This document shows positions 24,165-34,036 of a stretch of DNA of 64,000 bases, piece after piece; within the stretch, counting starts at the first letter, position 1, and the number at the start of each line of letters is the position of its first letter. Both the position numbers and the translations under genes were made by a program. The DNA is from Wenyingzhuangia fucanilytica (lineage in GTDB: Bacteria; Bacteroidota; Bacteroidia; Flavobacteriales; Flavobacteriaceae), in contig NZ_CP014224.1 in NCBI RefSeq assembly GCF_001697185.1, positions 2,046,001 through 2,110,000 of the forward strand. Reading direction: 5' to 3'. The notes beneath the pieces were generated by a model that did not search any database, was not told the origin of the DNA, and worked only from the letters and a program-made list of their open reading frames with translations.

Positions 24165-24335
24165 CAACAACTTTTTCATAGCAATCGCTTTATATTTTGA
24201 GATATATAAAGAGAGAAAAGGGTTTAGTTGAAACATAGCAACAAATTCTTCAACTAAACAAACAGTTACTTAACTGTAACAAAAACTCAAATGTATTACA
24301 TACATTAAGCCTCAGATTTTTCTGAGGCTTTTTTT
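24165..24335 (+). ncRNA. Putative structured small RNA A of a tandem pair
   Basis: No reading frame, but clear RNA architecture of about 170 nt. The 5' block CAACAACTTTTTCATAGC (24165-24182) is identical in RNA B. Hairpin 1 has arms CTTTATAT/ATATAAAG (24188-24195, 24204-24211). Hairpin 2 has arms GTTTAGTTG/CAACTAAAC (24222-24230, 24251-24259), with a 20-nt loop that carries a second CATAGCAAC. A short ACAGTTA/TAACTGT hairpin and an intrinsic terminator (24307-24335) follow. Hairpins 1 and 2 differ from RNA B by paired substitutions, which argues for a conserved fold. I know of no named family with this form. Confidence 0.7.
24307..24335 (+). terminator. Intrinsic terminator of small RNA A
   Basis: AAGCCTCAGA (24307-24316) pairs with TCTGAGGCTT (24321-24330) around TTTT and runs into T7, a textbook intrinsic terminator. 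Confidence 0.9.
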
Positions 24336-24380
24336 ATCCCTAAAACTTTTAACCTAAATTCAACTAAACCTAAAAAAAAC

Positions 24381-24413
24381 ACCATTCATCGACATTAATC
24401 AACCAATGAACGA
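24381..24413 (+). promoter_or_regulatory. Two direct repeats with 21-bp period upstream of small RNA B
   Basis: ACCATTCATCGA (24381) and ACCAATGAACGA (24402) start 21 bp apart and match the repeats at 24069-24122. The second begins 42 bp before the -7 element, against 41 bp in unit A. A very degenerate third site may lie at 24360. Confidence 0.65.
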
Positions 24414-24443
24414 ATACATTAAAATAAAACTTAACAACAGTCG

Positions 24444-24451
24444 TAATTTAG
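24444..24451 (+). promoter_or_regulatory. -7 element of small RNA B
   Basis: TAATTTAG matches TAnnTTTG in all but one fixed base and sits at the same place relative to the 21-bp repeats and the RNA 5' block as in unit A. Confidence 0.5.
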
Positions 24452-24454
24452 CAG

Positions 24455-24597
24455 CAACAACTTTTTCATAGCGATACTTCTAAGTAGGTTTGAATATTTA
24501 GAAGATTAATGTTTAGTTATTCTCATAGCAAACAATTACTTAACTAAACAAACTATTTCAAACGCAAAAGCCCTTTACTTTCGTAAAGGGCTTTTAA
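24455..24597 (+). ncRNA. Putative structured small RNA B of a tandem pair
   Basis: About 140 nt. It opens with the same 18-nt block as RNA A (24455-24472). Hairpin 1 is CTTCTAA/TTAGAAG (24477-24483, 24498-24504), same place but different bases from RNA A. Hairpin 2 is GTTTAGTTA/TAACTAAAC (24511-24519, 24541-24549), where the last pair is A-T instead of G-C, and its loop again carries CATAGCAAAC. It ends in a terminator at 24566-24595. It lacks the third small hairpin of RNA A. The pair looks like an old tandem duplication. Confidence 0.7.
24566..24597. terminator. Terminator of small RNA B, shared with prfA
   Basis: AAAAGCCCTTTAC (24566-24578) pairs with GTAAAGGGCTTTT (24583-24595). T-runs exist in both directions, so it can also end the leftward prfA transcript, whose stop is about 20 bp away. 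Confidence 0.85.
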
Positions 24598-24615
24598 ATT
24601 TATATATTATGAGAA

Positions 24616-25695
24616 TTAAATATTTGCTTCTCCTAATTCTTTTAACTTTTCGGTATTCTCAGTCAACTTTAATTCATCAATAATTTTATGGATATCACCA
24701 TCAATAATTTTTGACAAATCATATAGCGTTAAACCAATTCTATGTTCAGTTACACGACCTTGTGGATAGTTATAGGTTCTAATCTTTGCTGATCTATCTC
24801 CAGAACTTACCATTGTTTTTCTTTGAGCAGCATCAGCTTCTAATTTTTTTGCCAATTCCATTTCATAAATACGAGAACGCAACACCTTCATGGCCTTATC
24901 CTTATTCTTATGCTGAGATTTTTGATCCTGACATTGTGCTACAATTCCTGTAGGAATGTGAGTTAAACGTACGGCTGAATACGTAGTGTTTACCGATTGC
25001 CCCCCAGGTCCTGAAGAACAGAAATAATCTACACGTACATCTGCATTGTTAATTTGCACATCAAACTCTTCTGCTTCTGGTAAAACCATTACAGTTGCTG
25101 CCGAAGTATGTACACGTCCTTGTGTTTCAGTTTGTGGCACACGTTGTACACGGTGTACTCCAGACTCAAACTTTAAGTCTCCATAAACATCATCACCAGT
25201 TACACTAAAAATAACTTCTTTAAATCCTCCTGAAGTTCCTTCAGCTATATCTTCAACCTCTGTTTTCCAACCTCTAGAGGCTGCATACTTAGTATACATT
25301 CTGTACAAATCTCCTGCAAAAATACTTGCTTCATCACCACCCGTACCTGCTCTAATTTCTACAATAACATTTTTAGCATCTTCTGGATCCTTTGGAATCA
25401 ACATAAATTTTATTTCCTCTTCTAACTGAGGAATTCTTTCAGTTCCTTCTTCCAACTCCATTTTTGCCATCTCTACCATTTCAGCATCAGACCCATCGGC
25501 TATAATTTCTTTGGCTTCAGTTATATTAGAAAGTAAATTTTCATATTCATTTCCTTTCTCTACGACTTTACTTAAGTCTTTATATTCTTTATTAAGTTTA
25601 GCGTAACGTTTTTGATCAGAAATAATATCTGGTTGAATAATCAAATCTGACACTTCATCAAAACGTTGCTTAACAATTCTTAACTTTTCTAACAT
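24616..25695 (-). CDS. prfA: Peptide chain release factor 1
   Basis: Reads UAA and UAG stop codons and triggers peptide release on the ribosome. The catalytic GGQ loop is in [14 protein letters not shown] near residue 232. Flanking RF signatures are [22 protein letters not shown] and [18 protein letters not shown]. Full length at 359 residues, start [15 protein letters not shown] at 25695. A TAATTTTG -7 element read leftward lies at 25716-25723, about 20 bp before the ATG. Confidence 0.96.
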   Translation of the reverse strand: MLEKLRIVKQRFDEVSDLIIQPDIISDQKRYAKLNKEYKDLSKVVEKGNEYENLLSNITEAKEIIADGSDAEMVEMAKMELEEGTERIPQLEEEIKFMLIPKDPEDAKNVIVEIRAGTGGDEASIFAGDLYRMYTKYAASRGWKTEVEDIAEGTSGGFKEVIFSVTGDDVYGDLKFESGVHRVQRVPQTETQGRVHTSAATVMVLPEAEEFDVQINNADVRVDYFCSSGPGGQSVNTTYSAVRLTHIPTGIVAQCQDQKSQHKNKDKAMKVLRSRIYEMELAKKLEADAAQRKTMVSSGDRSAKIRTYNYPQGRVTEHRIGLTLYDLSKIIDGDIHKIIDELKLTENTEKLKELGEANI

Positions 25696-25785
25696 GTTAC
25701 ATTTTTTGTAGAACGCAAAATTACAATTTAAAATTGAAATGCCGAAGTTTATTCACACACGTAAAGCAAGGAAAAGCATAAAAAA

Positions 25786-25813
25786 AAATCCCAAGACAAA
25801 AGTCTTGGGATTT
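25786..25813 (-). terminator. Intrinsic terminator of the DUF4293 gene
   Basis: AAATCCCAAGAC and GTCTTGGGATTT pair perfectly around four A; read leftward the hairpin runs into nine T. Confidence 0.9.
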
Positions 25814-25843
25814 AGTCGCACTAAATAAACTAAGATGTTAAGC

Positions 25844-26278
25844 TTATCGTAATCTATCTACAGATTTTACGAGATCTTCATCCTTCCTAATTGCCTTGTT
25901 CGCCATGACTAGCAAAACAATATTAACAATCGGAAAATAAATCCCAATACCTTTCTCAGAGATTTGAGTCTCTCCAGATAATGTTAGAGATAAATACATC
26001 AATACACTTAATAAATAGAAGTTGATCAGAATATTTAATCTGTTTACAACAAATTGATTTTGTCTTTTTTTATAGCTAAAAACAGCTACTAAAGACATCA
26101 ATGCTGATAATACAAAAAACACTCCTACTGATTTTACAAGAACTGAGTTATACATAATAGTGTTTGTTAAAAACAAGCTAACACCATCATTTAGAGTAAA
26201 AAAAGAAAAAAAATTAGTCAATACTCCTGTAATAACAAATACAGATAACAAATATAATGTTTGAATTCTTTGAATCAT
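25844..26278 (-). CDS. DUF4293 family membrane protein
   Basis: A 144-residue inner-membrane protein with four predicted spans (TLYLLSVFVITGVLTNFF, SVGVFFVLSALMSLVAVF, ILINFYLLSVLMYLSLTL, IYFPIVNIVLLVMANKAI) and a basic end IRKDEDLVKSVDRLR. The opening MIQRIQTLYLL is typical of the DUF4293 family conserved in Bacteroidota; function unknown. Divergent from rho and alone in its transcript, a common neighbourhood for this family. Confidence 0.88.
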   Translation of the reverse strand: MIQRIQTLYLLSVFVITGVLTNFFSFFTLNDGVSLFLTNTIMYNSVLVKSVGVFFVLSALMSLVAVFSYKKRQNQFVVNRLNILINFYLLSVLMYLSLTLSGETQISEKGIGIYFPIVNIVLLVMANKAIRKDEDLVKSVDRLR

Positions 26279-26332
26279 ACTCTCTTTAAATAACGATTAC
26301 AAATTTACATTTTCTTTTTATTTATAAAGACT

Positions 26333-26361
26333 TTGTCTGCTAAAAAAAAAAGCTATATTTG
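26333..26361 (+). promoter_or_regulatory. Promoter of rho with a long leader
   Basis: TTG (26333-26335), 18 bp, TATATTTG (26354-26361). The start codon is at 26495, so the 5' leader would be about 125 nt, long enough for autoregulation by Rho as known in other bacteria. Confidence 0.65.
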
Positions 26362-26494
26362 TCTTACATAATTAAACATTTATAACAGAAACACTTACCT
26401 GTTATATTATTTCAATTTTAAAACAAACAATTTTCTCTTAAATACTATCTATTCCCATTTTAAGAGATTTTAATATTCATTATATACATTTTAA

Positions 26495-28144
26495 ATGTTC
26501 GAAATTTCTCAATTAAAAGCAAAAACTCTTGCGGATTTACAAGAAATTGCAAAAACAATTGGATTAAAAAAAACAAGCCAACTAAAAAAGTTGGATTTGA
26601 TTTACAAAATTCTAGATGAGCAAGCTGCTCACGAAGCTGCCAAGCAAGTCAATACTCAAAAACAAGCTGAAGAAAACAAACCAACTCCTGTTAAAAAAGC
26701 TAGAGTAGCTAGAAAACCTAAATCAACTCCTGTAACAACTCAAGAAACAGCTACAGAAGAAATAGTAGAAGAAAAAGAAGTTGTAAAAACAAAGGAAAGA
26801 AAACCTAGAGCTACAGAGAAAACTCAAGAAAAAAATCAAGAGAAACCTCAAAAGGCTCCAAGGAATAACCACAAAAACAACGAGGGTAAAAACACTGAGA
26901 ACAAAGGAAATAATAATCCTAACCAGCCTCAAAACAACAACCCTAACAATCCTCCTAGAAACAATAAAAACAACCCTAGAAACAACAAAAACAACAAAGG
27001 TAAAAGTCTTAAAGACCCTAACTATGAGTTTGATGGTATTATAGAAAGTGAAGGAGTGTTAGAAATGATGCCAGATGGATATGGATTTTTAAGATCTTCT
27101 GACTACAACTACCTATCTTCTCCAGATGATGTTTATGTATCTCAATCTCAAATAAAATTATTTGGATTAAAAACAGGAGATACCGTAAAAGGAAATGTTA
27201 GACCTCCAAAAGAGGGAGAAAAATACTTTCCATTAATTAGGGTTTCAAAAATTAATGGATTATCACCTAAAGAAGTTAGAGATCGTGTTTCTTTTGAACA
27301 CCTAACTCCCCTTTTCCCAGATGAAAAATTTAATTTATCTGGAGGTAGAAGCTCATTATCTACAAGAATTATGGATTTATTTGCCCCTATTGGAAAAGGG
27401 CAACGTGGTATGATTGTAGCTCAACCAAAAACAGGTAAAACAATGTTATTAAAAGACATTGCTAATGCCATTGCCTCTAATCACCCTGAGGTCTATCAAT
27501 TAATTTTATTGATTGATGAAAGACCTGAAGAAGTTACAGACATGCAACGTAGTGTTCGTGGTGAAGTTGTTGCTTCTACTTTTGATGAACCAGCAGACAA
27601 ACACGTTAAAGTAGCTAATATTGTTTTAGAAAAAGCAAAACGCTTAGTAGAATGTGGACATGATGTTGTGATTCTTTTAGATTCTATTACTCGTTTAGCA
27701 AGAGCATACAACACTGTAGCACCTGCATCTGGTAAAATACTATCTGGAGGTATTGACGCTAATGCTTTACACAAGCCTAAACGTTTCTTTGGAGCTGCGC
27801 GTAATATAGAAGGTGGTGGTTCTTTAACCATTATTGCTACAGCATTAACAGAAACAGGTTCTAAAATGGACGAAGTAATTTTTGAAGAATTCAAAGGTAC
27901 TGGTAACATGGAACTACAACTAGAAAGAAACATTGCTAACAGACGTATCTACCCTGCTATTGATTTAATTAAATCTAGTACACGTAGAGATGATTTACTA
28001 TTAGATGAAAAAACAGTACAGCGTATGTGGGTGTTAAGAAAATATCTTGCAGACATGAATCCTGTAGAAGCTATGGAGTTTATCAAGGACAGAATTAAAT
28101 CCTCTAGAAACAATGAGGAATTTTTAATCTCTATGAACGGATAA
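26495..28144 (+). CDS. rho: Transcription termination factor Rho with disordered insertion
   Basis: Hexameric RNA helicase that ends transcripts. N-terminal helix domain ([21 protein letters not shown], truncated here), then a low-complexity stretch at about residues 50-175 rich in Lys, Glu, Asn, Pro and Gln, which is far from the compact E. coli form. The cold-shock-like RNA-binding domain follows ([13 protein letters not shown], near 192). The ATPase has Walker [13 protein letters not shown] (near 310), LIDERPEEV (near 340) and [13 protein letters not shown] (near 392). At 549 residues it is longer than the usual 420. Similar insertions in Bacteroides Rho have been linked to phase separation. 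Confidence 0.96.
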   Translation: MFEISQLKAKTLADLQEIAKTIGLKKTSQLKKLDLIYKILDEQAAHEAAKQVNTQKQAEENKPTPVKKARVARKPKSTPVTTQETATEEIVEEKEVVKTKERKPRATEKTQEKNQEKPQKAPRNNHKNNEGKNTENKGNNNPNQPQNNNPNNPPRNNKNNPRNNKNNKGKSLKDPNYEFDGIIESEGVLEMMPDGYGFLRSSDYNYLSSPDDVYVSQSQIKLFGLKTGDTVKGNVRPPKEGEKYFPLIRVSKINGLSPKEVRDRVSFEHLTPLFPDEKFNLSGGRSSLSTRIMDLFAPIGKGQRGMIVAQPKTGKTMLLKDIANAIASNHPEVYQLILLIDERPEEVTDMQRSVRGEVVASTFDEPADKHVKVANIVLEKAKRLVECGHDVVILLDSITRLARAYNTVAPASGKILSGGIDANALHKPKRFFGAARNIEGGGSLTIIATALTETGSKMDEVIFEEFKGTGNMELQLERNIANRRIYPAIDLIKSSTRRDDLLLDEKTVQRMWVLRKYLADMNPVEAMEFIKDRIKSSRNNEEFLISMNG

Positions 28145-28163
28145 CACAACTTTACATAGACAT

Positions 28164-28205
28164 AACAAAACAGCCTAAAAGCACCAGCTTTTAGGCTGTT
28201 TTGTT
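28164..28205 (+). terminator. Intrinsic terminator of rho
   Basis: AACAAAACAGCCTAAAAGC (28164-28182) pairs perfectly with 28187-28205 around ACCA; the arms are 19 bp. The 28206-28315 stretch beyond it holds only the next gene's promoter region (TAAGTTTG at 28275-28282). Confidence 0.85.
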
Positions 28206-28315
28206 TTACTAGACATAATCTAAACAAGCATCATATTCATAAGCAATAGTTTATCAAAGTCATAAAATGAAAGTTAAGTTTGTTCTTATTATTACTAACA
28301 TTAAACACTTTTATT

Positions 28316-29047
28316 ATGAAAAAAATTACTCAAATCTTATTATTATTTACTTGTGCAATTTCATTTGCTCAAATAGTGCCACCAACCTACTCTTGGTCTA
28401 ACAAAGCTGACTATGAAATTAACGGAGAAGTTACCTTTAAACCTGGTGATATGATTTCTGTTGAAATTACCTATACATTAGGTTCTACTGATGGAAATGC
28501 CGACACATTTAACTTTGTACTTATTTCATTACAAGATGAGGCGGAAGCTAACAAGGGCGCATTAGATTCTGGTTGGTCAAACACACCTGTAGAAGGGACA
28601 ACAAGTAAATTTCCTGGCCCAGGAACAGGAGGAGTTACCACTGCAAGTATAACAATCCCAGAAAGTATTGCTTTATCTTCATCAACTACAGATTTAACTT
28701 ATAGATTATTAAACTACATGGCTTATAACAAAGGTGGTGGTAGCGAAATAACCTATGGAGGACCTAATGCTGGTGACCCAACCATCGTATATATTAGAAC
28801 CCAAGAAGAAATAAACTCTCTTTCTACAAAAAGCATTAACAAGTCAAAATTAACAACTGCTCACTACGATGCTAATAATGATGTTATTGTATTTGACAAC
28901 AACATTAAAGGAGCTTTTAAAATCTATGATATTCTAGGAAGAACTGCTTCTGCAGGAAATATTGAAAACACCATAGATGTTTCTTCATTAATTTCTGGAA
29001 TTTATATTCTAACAACAGAACAAGGAGTATTAAAATTTGTAAAATAA
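28316..29047 (+). CDS. Secreted protein with type IX secretion (T9SS type A) sorting domain
   Basis: Exported by Sec then across the outer membrane by the type IX system. I chose the ATG at 28316 (MKKITQILLLFTCAISFAQ, a clean signal peptide); an upstream ATG at 28280 would spoil it. The mature part (about 243 residues in all) is beta-rich with no recognised catalytic motif. The last 70 residues, with FKIYDILGRTASAGN, IDVSSLISGIYILTT and a final VLKFVK, are a standard T9SS type A C-terminal signal. Its start region TTATGAAAAA matches the complement of the small RNA 5' block over ATGAAAAA. Confidence 0.88.
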   Translation: MKKITQILLLFTCAISFAQIVPPTYSWSNKADYEINGEVTFKPGDMISVEITYTLGSTDGNADTFNFVLISLQDEAEANKGALDSGWSNTPVEGTTSKFPGPGTGGVTTASITIPESIALSSSTTDLTYRLLNYMAYNKGGGSEITYGGPNAGDPTIVYIRTQEEINSLSTKSINKSKLTTAHYDANNDVIVFDNNIKGAFKIYDILGRTASAGNIENTIDVSSLISGIYILTTEQGVLKFVK

Positions 29048-29094
29048 GCCATACCTAAGAAAAGATTATTTTATTATTAATACCACTCCCTATA

Positions 29095-29122
29095 AAAACC
29101 TCACTAAAATTAGTGAGGTTTT
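29095..29122 (+). terminator. Terminator of the T9SS protein gene
   Basis: AAAACCTCACTAA (29095-29107) pairs with TTAGTGAGGTTTT (29110-29122), followed by ATTTGTTT. Confidence 0.75.
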
Positions 29123-29472
29123 ATTTGTTTAAACTTAATCTATAGAATCTTAATTAAGCTTGTAAATAAGTTTTATTTAAAATCTCAACAGAATTTTTAC
29201 AATCCTAAAATTAAGACCTAGATTAAAATATTACTCACAAATCACATAGTATTAAAATCACAATAATATATACTGAATCTAAATAAGCTAACACTCTACA
29301 TAACAGAAGATTAATATAAAATACTTTAAAGTATTCATTCTTAGATATTTTGTACTCATAAAAATAAGTACACTATTTTTATCACATCATCAGTATTTAT
29401 ACCTAAAAAAGAAAATATTCACAATAAAACAACAACATTCAATTAACAAAGTTATGTAACTACGAGTATAGT
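29123..29472. other. 350-bp gene-free stretch upstream of gltB
   Basis: AT-rich, no open frame of note. It contains a perfect 14-bp palindrome ATACTTTAAAGTAT (29321-29334) and a loose TGTACT/AGTACA inverted pair near 29350-29375; either could be a regulatory site of gltBD, which is commonly nitrogen-regulated. Confidence 0.3.
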
Positions 29473-29502
29473 TTGTTATTCATTAATATTTACGTAATTT
29501 TG
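29473..29502 (+). promoter_or_regulatory. Promoter of gltBD
   Basis: TTG (29473-29475), 19 bp, TAATTTTG (29495-29502): the best promoter match in the window. The ATG follows 21 bp later, so the leader is only about 15 nt. Confidence 0.75.
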
Positions 29503-29523
29503 TCGCCTATATTTATTTAAAAT

Positions 29524-32500
29524 ATGATACAGAAACAAGGACTATACTTACCAGAATTTGAACATGAAAACTGTGGAGCAGGTTTTATTTGTAACCTTAA
29601 GGGTGAAAAAACCAACCAAATTATTCATGATGCATTAGAAATTTTAGTGAAATTAGAACACCGTGGAGGTGTTAGTGCTGACGGGAAAACCGGAGATGGT
29701 GCTGGATTATTAATTGACATCCCTCACGATTACTTTAAAAGAGTTTGTGATTTTGAAATTCCTGAACAACGTGAATACGCTGTCGGAATGGTATTCTTAC
29801 CAAAGAACACCAATCAACACAAATTTTGTAAAGAAGTTTTTGAAAAAGAAATCACTAATCAAGGCTTAACCGTTTTAGGATGGAGAGAGGTTCCTGTAGA
29901 TTCTTCTCAGTTAGGGGAAATTGCATTAGCATCTGAACCAAACATTGAGCAAATATTTGTTGCTCAAGGTGACTTAGAAGAAAATATTTTTAGAGCTAAA
30001 TTATATGCTGCACGTAAAATTACGGAACATGCAATTCGTAACTCTAAAATGTCTGAAGCAAGCTATTTCTACTTGCCTTCTTTATCAAACACGACTCTTA
30101 TCTATAAAGGTATTATTATGCCAGAAGATATCGGTCCTTACTATACAGATTTACAACAACCTGATTTAGTAACAAGATTAGCATTGGTACACCAACGTTT
30201 CTCTACCAACACAATGCCTGCATGGGAGTTGGCTCAACCATTTAGATTCTTATGTCAAAATGGGGAAATCAACACCTTAAGAGGTAACGTGTCAAGAATG
30301 CGTGTACGTGAAGAGATCATGAAATCTGATGTTTTCGATGCTGCAACAATGGAAAAATTATTCCCAATTATCTTACCAGGTAAGTCGGATTCTGCTTCTA
30401 TGGATATGTCTGTTGAGTTATTAACTTTAACAGGACGTTCATTACCAGAAGTAATGATGATGACTATTCCTGAAGCTTGGGAAAAGCACGCAACTATGTC
30501 TGAAGACAGAAAGGCGTTTTATGAATACAACTCATGTATTATGGAGCCTTGGGATGGTCCTGCCTCAGTTCCTTTTACTGATGGTGACTATGTAGGTGCT
30601 TTATTAGACCGTAACGGTTTAAGACCTTCTCGTTATACTGTAACTAAGAGTGGAAAATTAATCATGTCATCTGAAGTTGGTGTGGTTGATATTGCTCCAG
30701 AAGATGTGGTAAGCCACGGACGTTTAGAGCCAGGTAAGATGTTCTTAGTAGATATGAACAAAGGTAGAATCATCGATGATGAGGAAATCAAAGACAAAAT
30801 TTGTTCTGAGAGACCTTATAAAGAATGGTTAAACAAAAATAGCTTAAGATTAAAAGACGTTCCTAATGAAAATAAAGCTTGTCCTTTAGAAACATTAGAC
30901 TTAAAAACTCGTCAAAGATTATACAACTATACTATTGAGGATATTCAAGAAGTAATTGTACCAATGGCACAAGAAGGTAAAGAAGCCTTAGGTTCTATGG
31001 GTATTGATACTCCTATTGCAGTTTTATCTGACAGACCTCAATTGTTACCAAACTACTTTAAGCAATTATTTGCTCAGGTAACCAACCCACCTTTGGATGG
31101 TATCCGTGAAGAAGTAGTAACAGACATTAGTTTAGCATTAGGTAATGACAAAAACATTTTTGATATTACTCCAGAGCAATGTCATAAATTAAGAATCCAA
31201 AACCCTGTAATCTCTAATAATGATTTAGAGAAAATCAGAAATATAAACATCGATGGTTTCAAAGCAGAAACTATTGAAATGTTATATACTAAGGTTAAAG
31301 GAATGAATGGTTTAGAAGATGGTTTAGAAGAAATCATCACTAAAATCTCTAAGGCAGTTGATAACGGAGTTAATATCATTATCTTATCTGATAGAGGTGC
31401 TTCTAAAGACAAAGCTCCAATTCCTGCTTTATTAGCTTGTTCTTATGTACACCATCAAATGAACCGTTTACGTAAGCGTTCTTATTTTGATATTGTAATA
31501 GAATCTGCTGAGCCACGTGAACCACATCATTTTGCTACTTTATTTGGATATGGTGCTTCTGCAATTAACCCTTACATGGTAAACGAAATTATCCGTTTAC
31601 AGGTTAAAGAAGGATTTATCAAATTAGATGAGCAAAAAGCTGTAGATAACTTTAACAAAGCTATTGGTAAAGGAATCTTAAAAGTAATGAACAAAATTGG
31701 TATCTCTACATTACATTCTTATAGAGGTTCTCAAATTTTTGAAATTGTTGGTTTCAACTCAGAATTCGTTAACAAATACTTCCCTTACACTGCTTCAAGA
31801 ATTGAAGGTATTGGATTATACGAAATTGAAAAAGAAATTAACGAAAGATATAAATATGCATATCCAGATACTTACATCGACAAACGTTTAGGATTAAACA
31901 TTGGAGGTGATTATAGATGGAGACGTAACGGAGAAAGACACATTTTTAACCCTACTACTGTTGCAAAATTACAACAAGCAGTACGTTTAAATGATCAAGC
32001 TTCTTACGATGTATATAAAACTGCGATTAACGAACAAGCTAAAAACTTGTTAACTATCCGTGGATTGTTTGAGTTTAACAACTTTGACCCAATTCCATTA
32101 GATGAAGTTGAACCATGGACAGAAATTGTAAAACGTTTTAAAACGGGTGCAATGTCTTACGGATCTATTTCTCGTGAAGCGCATGAAAACTTAGCTATCG
32201 CTATGAACCGTTTAGGTGCTAAATCTAACTCAGGTGAAGGTGGTGAAGATAGAAGACGTTTTCAACCAGATGCAAATGGAGACAACAAAAACTCTGCTAT
32301 TAAGCAAGTTGCTTCAGGACGTTTTGGTGTAACATCTCACTATTTAAGTTCTGCTAAAGAAATTCAAATTAAAATGGCTCAGGGTGCTAAGCCAGGAGAA
32401 GGTGGACAGTTACCAGGTACTAAAGTATTACCTTGGATTGCTGACGCTCGTAACTCAACTCCTTTCGTAGGATTGATTTCTCCTCCTCCACACCACGATA

Positions 32501-34035
32501 TTTATTCGATTGAGGATTTAGCTCAGTTAATTTACGATTTAAAGAATGCTAACCGTGAGGCTAGAATTAACGTAAAATTAGTATCAGAAGTAGGTGTTGG
32601 AACTATTGCTGCCGGAGTTGCTAAAGCAAAAGCAGATGTAGTATTAATTTCTGGATATGATGGTGGTACTGGAGCTTCTCCATTAACCTCTTTAAAGCAC
32701 GCTGGTTTACCTTGGGAACTTGGTTTAGCAGAAGCACAACAAACATTAGTATTAAACAACTTACGTTCTCGTATTGTTGTTGAATGTGATGGTCAGTTAA
32801 AAACTGGACGTGATGTTGCTATCGCTGCTTTATTAGGAGCTGAAGAATTTGGTTTTGCAACTGCACCATTAGTAGCTTCAGGATGTATTATGATGCGTAA
32901 GTGTCACTTAAATACTTGTCCTGTAGGTATTGCTACTCAAGATAAAGAATTACGTAAAAACTTTAAGGGTACTCCTGAACACGTAATTAACTTCTTCTAC
33001 TATGTAGCTAACGAATTAAGAGAGATTATGGCTCAATTAGGATTCCGTACTATGGATGAAATGGTTGGTCAAACTCAAAAAATAAATGCTAATAATGCTA
33101 TTGAGCATTACAAAGCAAAAGGATTAGATTTATCTGCAATTTTACATCAACCTGCTGGTTACAGTAACTTACCTGTTAAGAATTCTGAACCACAAGATCA
33201 TAATTTAGATAATGTAATTGACTTTACTATTTTAAAAGATGCTCACGCTGCTATCTTTAGAAAAGAAGTAACCAATTTATCTTATCCTATTCACAACACA
33301 GACCGTTCTGTAGGTGCTATTGTATCTAACGAAATTTCTAAAATTTACGGTCACTTAGGTTTACCAGAAGATACTTTAAACTTAAACTTTACTGGTTCTG
33401 CTGGACAAAGTTTAGGAGTATTTGGAGCTCATGGTATTACTTATACAGTTGAAGGTAACACAAATGATTACTTAGGTAAAGGATTATCTGGTGGTAAGAT
33501 TATAGTGAAAAAACCTGCTAATGCTGACTTTGTTGCTGAAGATAATATTATAGTTGGTAACGTTTGTTTATTTGGAGCTGTTCAAGGACAAGCTTTTATT
33601 AATGGTATTGCTGGTGAACGTTTTGCAGTTCGTAACTCTGGAGCTACTGCTGTTGTAGAAGGTGTAGGAGATCACGGATGTGAATACATGACTGGTGGTA
33701 GAATTGTAGTTCTTGGAAAAACAGGACGTAACTTTGCTGCAGGAATGTCTGGAGGTTATGCATTTGTTTTAGATGAAGAAGGAAAATTCACTAACGGATT
33801 ATGTAACGAAGAAACAATTGATTTTGATCCAATTACTGCTGAAGATGCAGCTGAATTAAAAGGATTAATTGAAAAGCACGTAGCTTATACTGATAGTAAT
33901 AGAGGTAAACAAATTTTAGCAAACTGGGATAATTACTTAGCTAAATTTGTAAAGGTTATGCCTAAAGAATACAAAGTAGCTTTAGAGCGTATTGCAAATG
34001 AAGAACCAATGTTTGAAGAATTAACAGTATCATAA
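29524..34035 (+). CDS. gltB: Glutamate synthase, large (alpha) subunit
   Basis: Converts glutamine and 2-oxoglutarate to two glutamates with GltD. The N-terminal amidotransferase nucleophile is Cys17 ([14 protein letters not shown]), so the first 16 residues are a propeptide to be removed. Central and FMN-binding synthase domains follow ([17 protein letters not shown], then [14 protein letters not shown]). The [3Fe-4S] cysteines are in [15 protein letters not shown] near 1120. The C-terminal GXGXG beta-helix domain begins near 1250. Full length at 1503 residues and one base from gltD. Confidence 0.98.
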   Translation: MIQKQGLYLPEFEHENCGAGFICNLKGEKTNQIIHDALEILVKLEHRGGVSADGKTGDGAGLLIDIPHDYFKRVCDFEIPEQREYAVGMVFLPKNTNQHKFCKEVFEKEITNQGLTVLGWREVPVDSSQLGEIALASEPNIEQIFVAQGDLEENIFRAKLYAARKITEHAIRNSKMSEASYFYLPSLSNTTLIYKGIIMPEDIGPYYTDLQQPDLVTRLALVHQRFSTNTMPAWELAQPFRFLCQNGEINTLRGNVSRMRVREEIMKSDVFDAATMEKLFPIILPGKSDSASMDMSVELLTLTGRSLPEVMMMTIPEAWEKHATMSEDRKAFYEYNSCIMEPWDGPASVPFTDGDYVGALLDRNGLRPSRYTVTKSGKLIMSSEVGVVDIAPEDVVSHGRLEPGKMFLVDMNKGRIIDDEEIKDKICSERPYKEWLNKNSLRLKDVPNENKACPLETLDLKTRQRLYNYTIEDIQEVIVPMAQEGKEALGSMGIDTPIAVLSDRPQLLPNYFKQLFAQVTNPPLDGIREEVVTDISLALGNDKNIFDITPEQCHKLRIQNPVISNNDLEKIRNINIDGFKAETIEMLYTKVKGMNGLEDGLEEIITKISKAVDNGVNIIILSDRGASKDKAPIPALLACSYVHHQMNRLRKRSYFDIVIESAEPREPHHFATLFGYGASAINPYMVNEIIRLQVKEGFIKLDEQKAVDNFNKAIGKGILKVMNKIGISTLHSYRGSQIFEIVGFNSEFVNKYFPYTASRIEGIGLYEIEKEINERYKYAYPDTYIDKRLGLNIGGDYRWRRNGERHIFNPTTVAKLQQAVRLNDQASYDVYKTAINEQAKNLLTIRGLFEFNNFDPIPLDEVEPWTEIVKRFKTGAMSYGSISREAHENLAIAMNRLGAKSNSGEGGEDRRRFQPDANGDNKNSAIKQVASGRFGVTSHYLSSAKEIQIKMAQGAKPGEGGQLPGTKVLPWIADARNSTPFVGLISPPPHHDIYSIEDLAQLIYDLKNANREARINVKLVSEVGVGTIAAGVAKAKADVVLISGYDGGTGASPLTSLKHAGLPWELGLAEAQQTLVLNNLRSRIVVECDGQLKTGRDVAIAALLGAEEFGFATAPLVASGCIMMRKCHLNTCPVGIATQDKELRKNFKGTPEHVINFFYYVANELREIMAQLGFRTMDEMVGQTQKINANNAIEHYKAKGLDLSAILHQPAGYSNLPVKNSEPQDHNLDNVIDFTILKDAHAAIFRKEVTNLSYPIHNTDRSVGAIVSNEISKIYGHLGLPEDTLNLNFTGSAGQSLGVFGAHGITYTVEGNTNDYLGKGLSGGKIIVKKPANADFVAEDNIIVGNVCLFGAVQGQAFINGIAGERFAVRNSGATAVVEGVGDHGCEYMTGGRIVVLGKTGRNFAAGMSGGYAFVLDEEGKFTNGLCNEETIDFDPITAEDAAELKGLIEKHVAYTDSNRGKQILANWDNYLAKFVKVMPKEYKVALERIANEEPMFEELTVS

Positions 34036-34036
34036 T

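Noticed and set aside
24021-24236. 71-codon minus-strand frame across the 21-bp repeats and the start of small RNA A
   Set aside because: Low-complexity Phe/Cys/Val translation (repeated NGCFVSLNGCFLSFNG) simply reads the periodic operator sites; no initiation context or recognisable protein.
27496-28227. Two minus-strand frames inside and just after rho
   Set aside because: Antisense shadows of a strongly conserved gene with Rho motifs in the plus frame.
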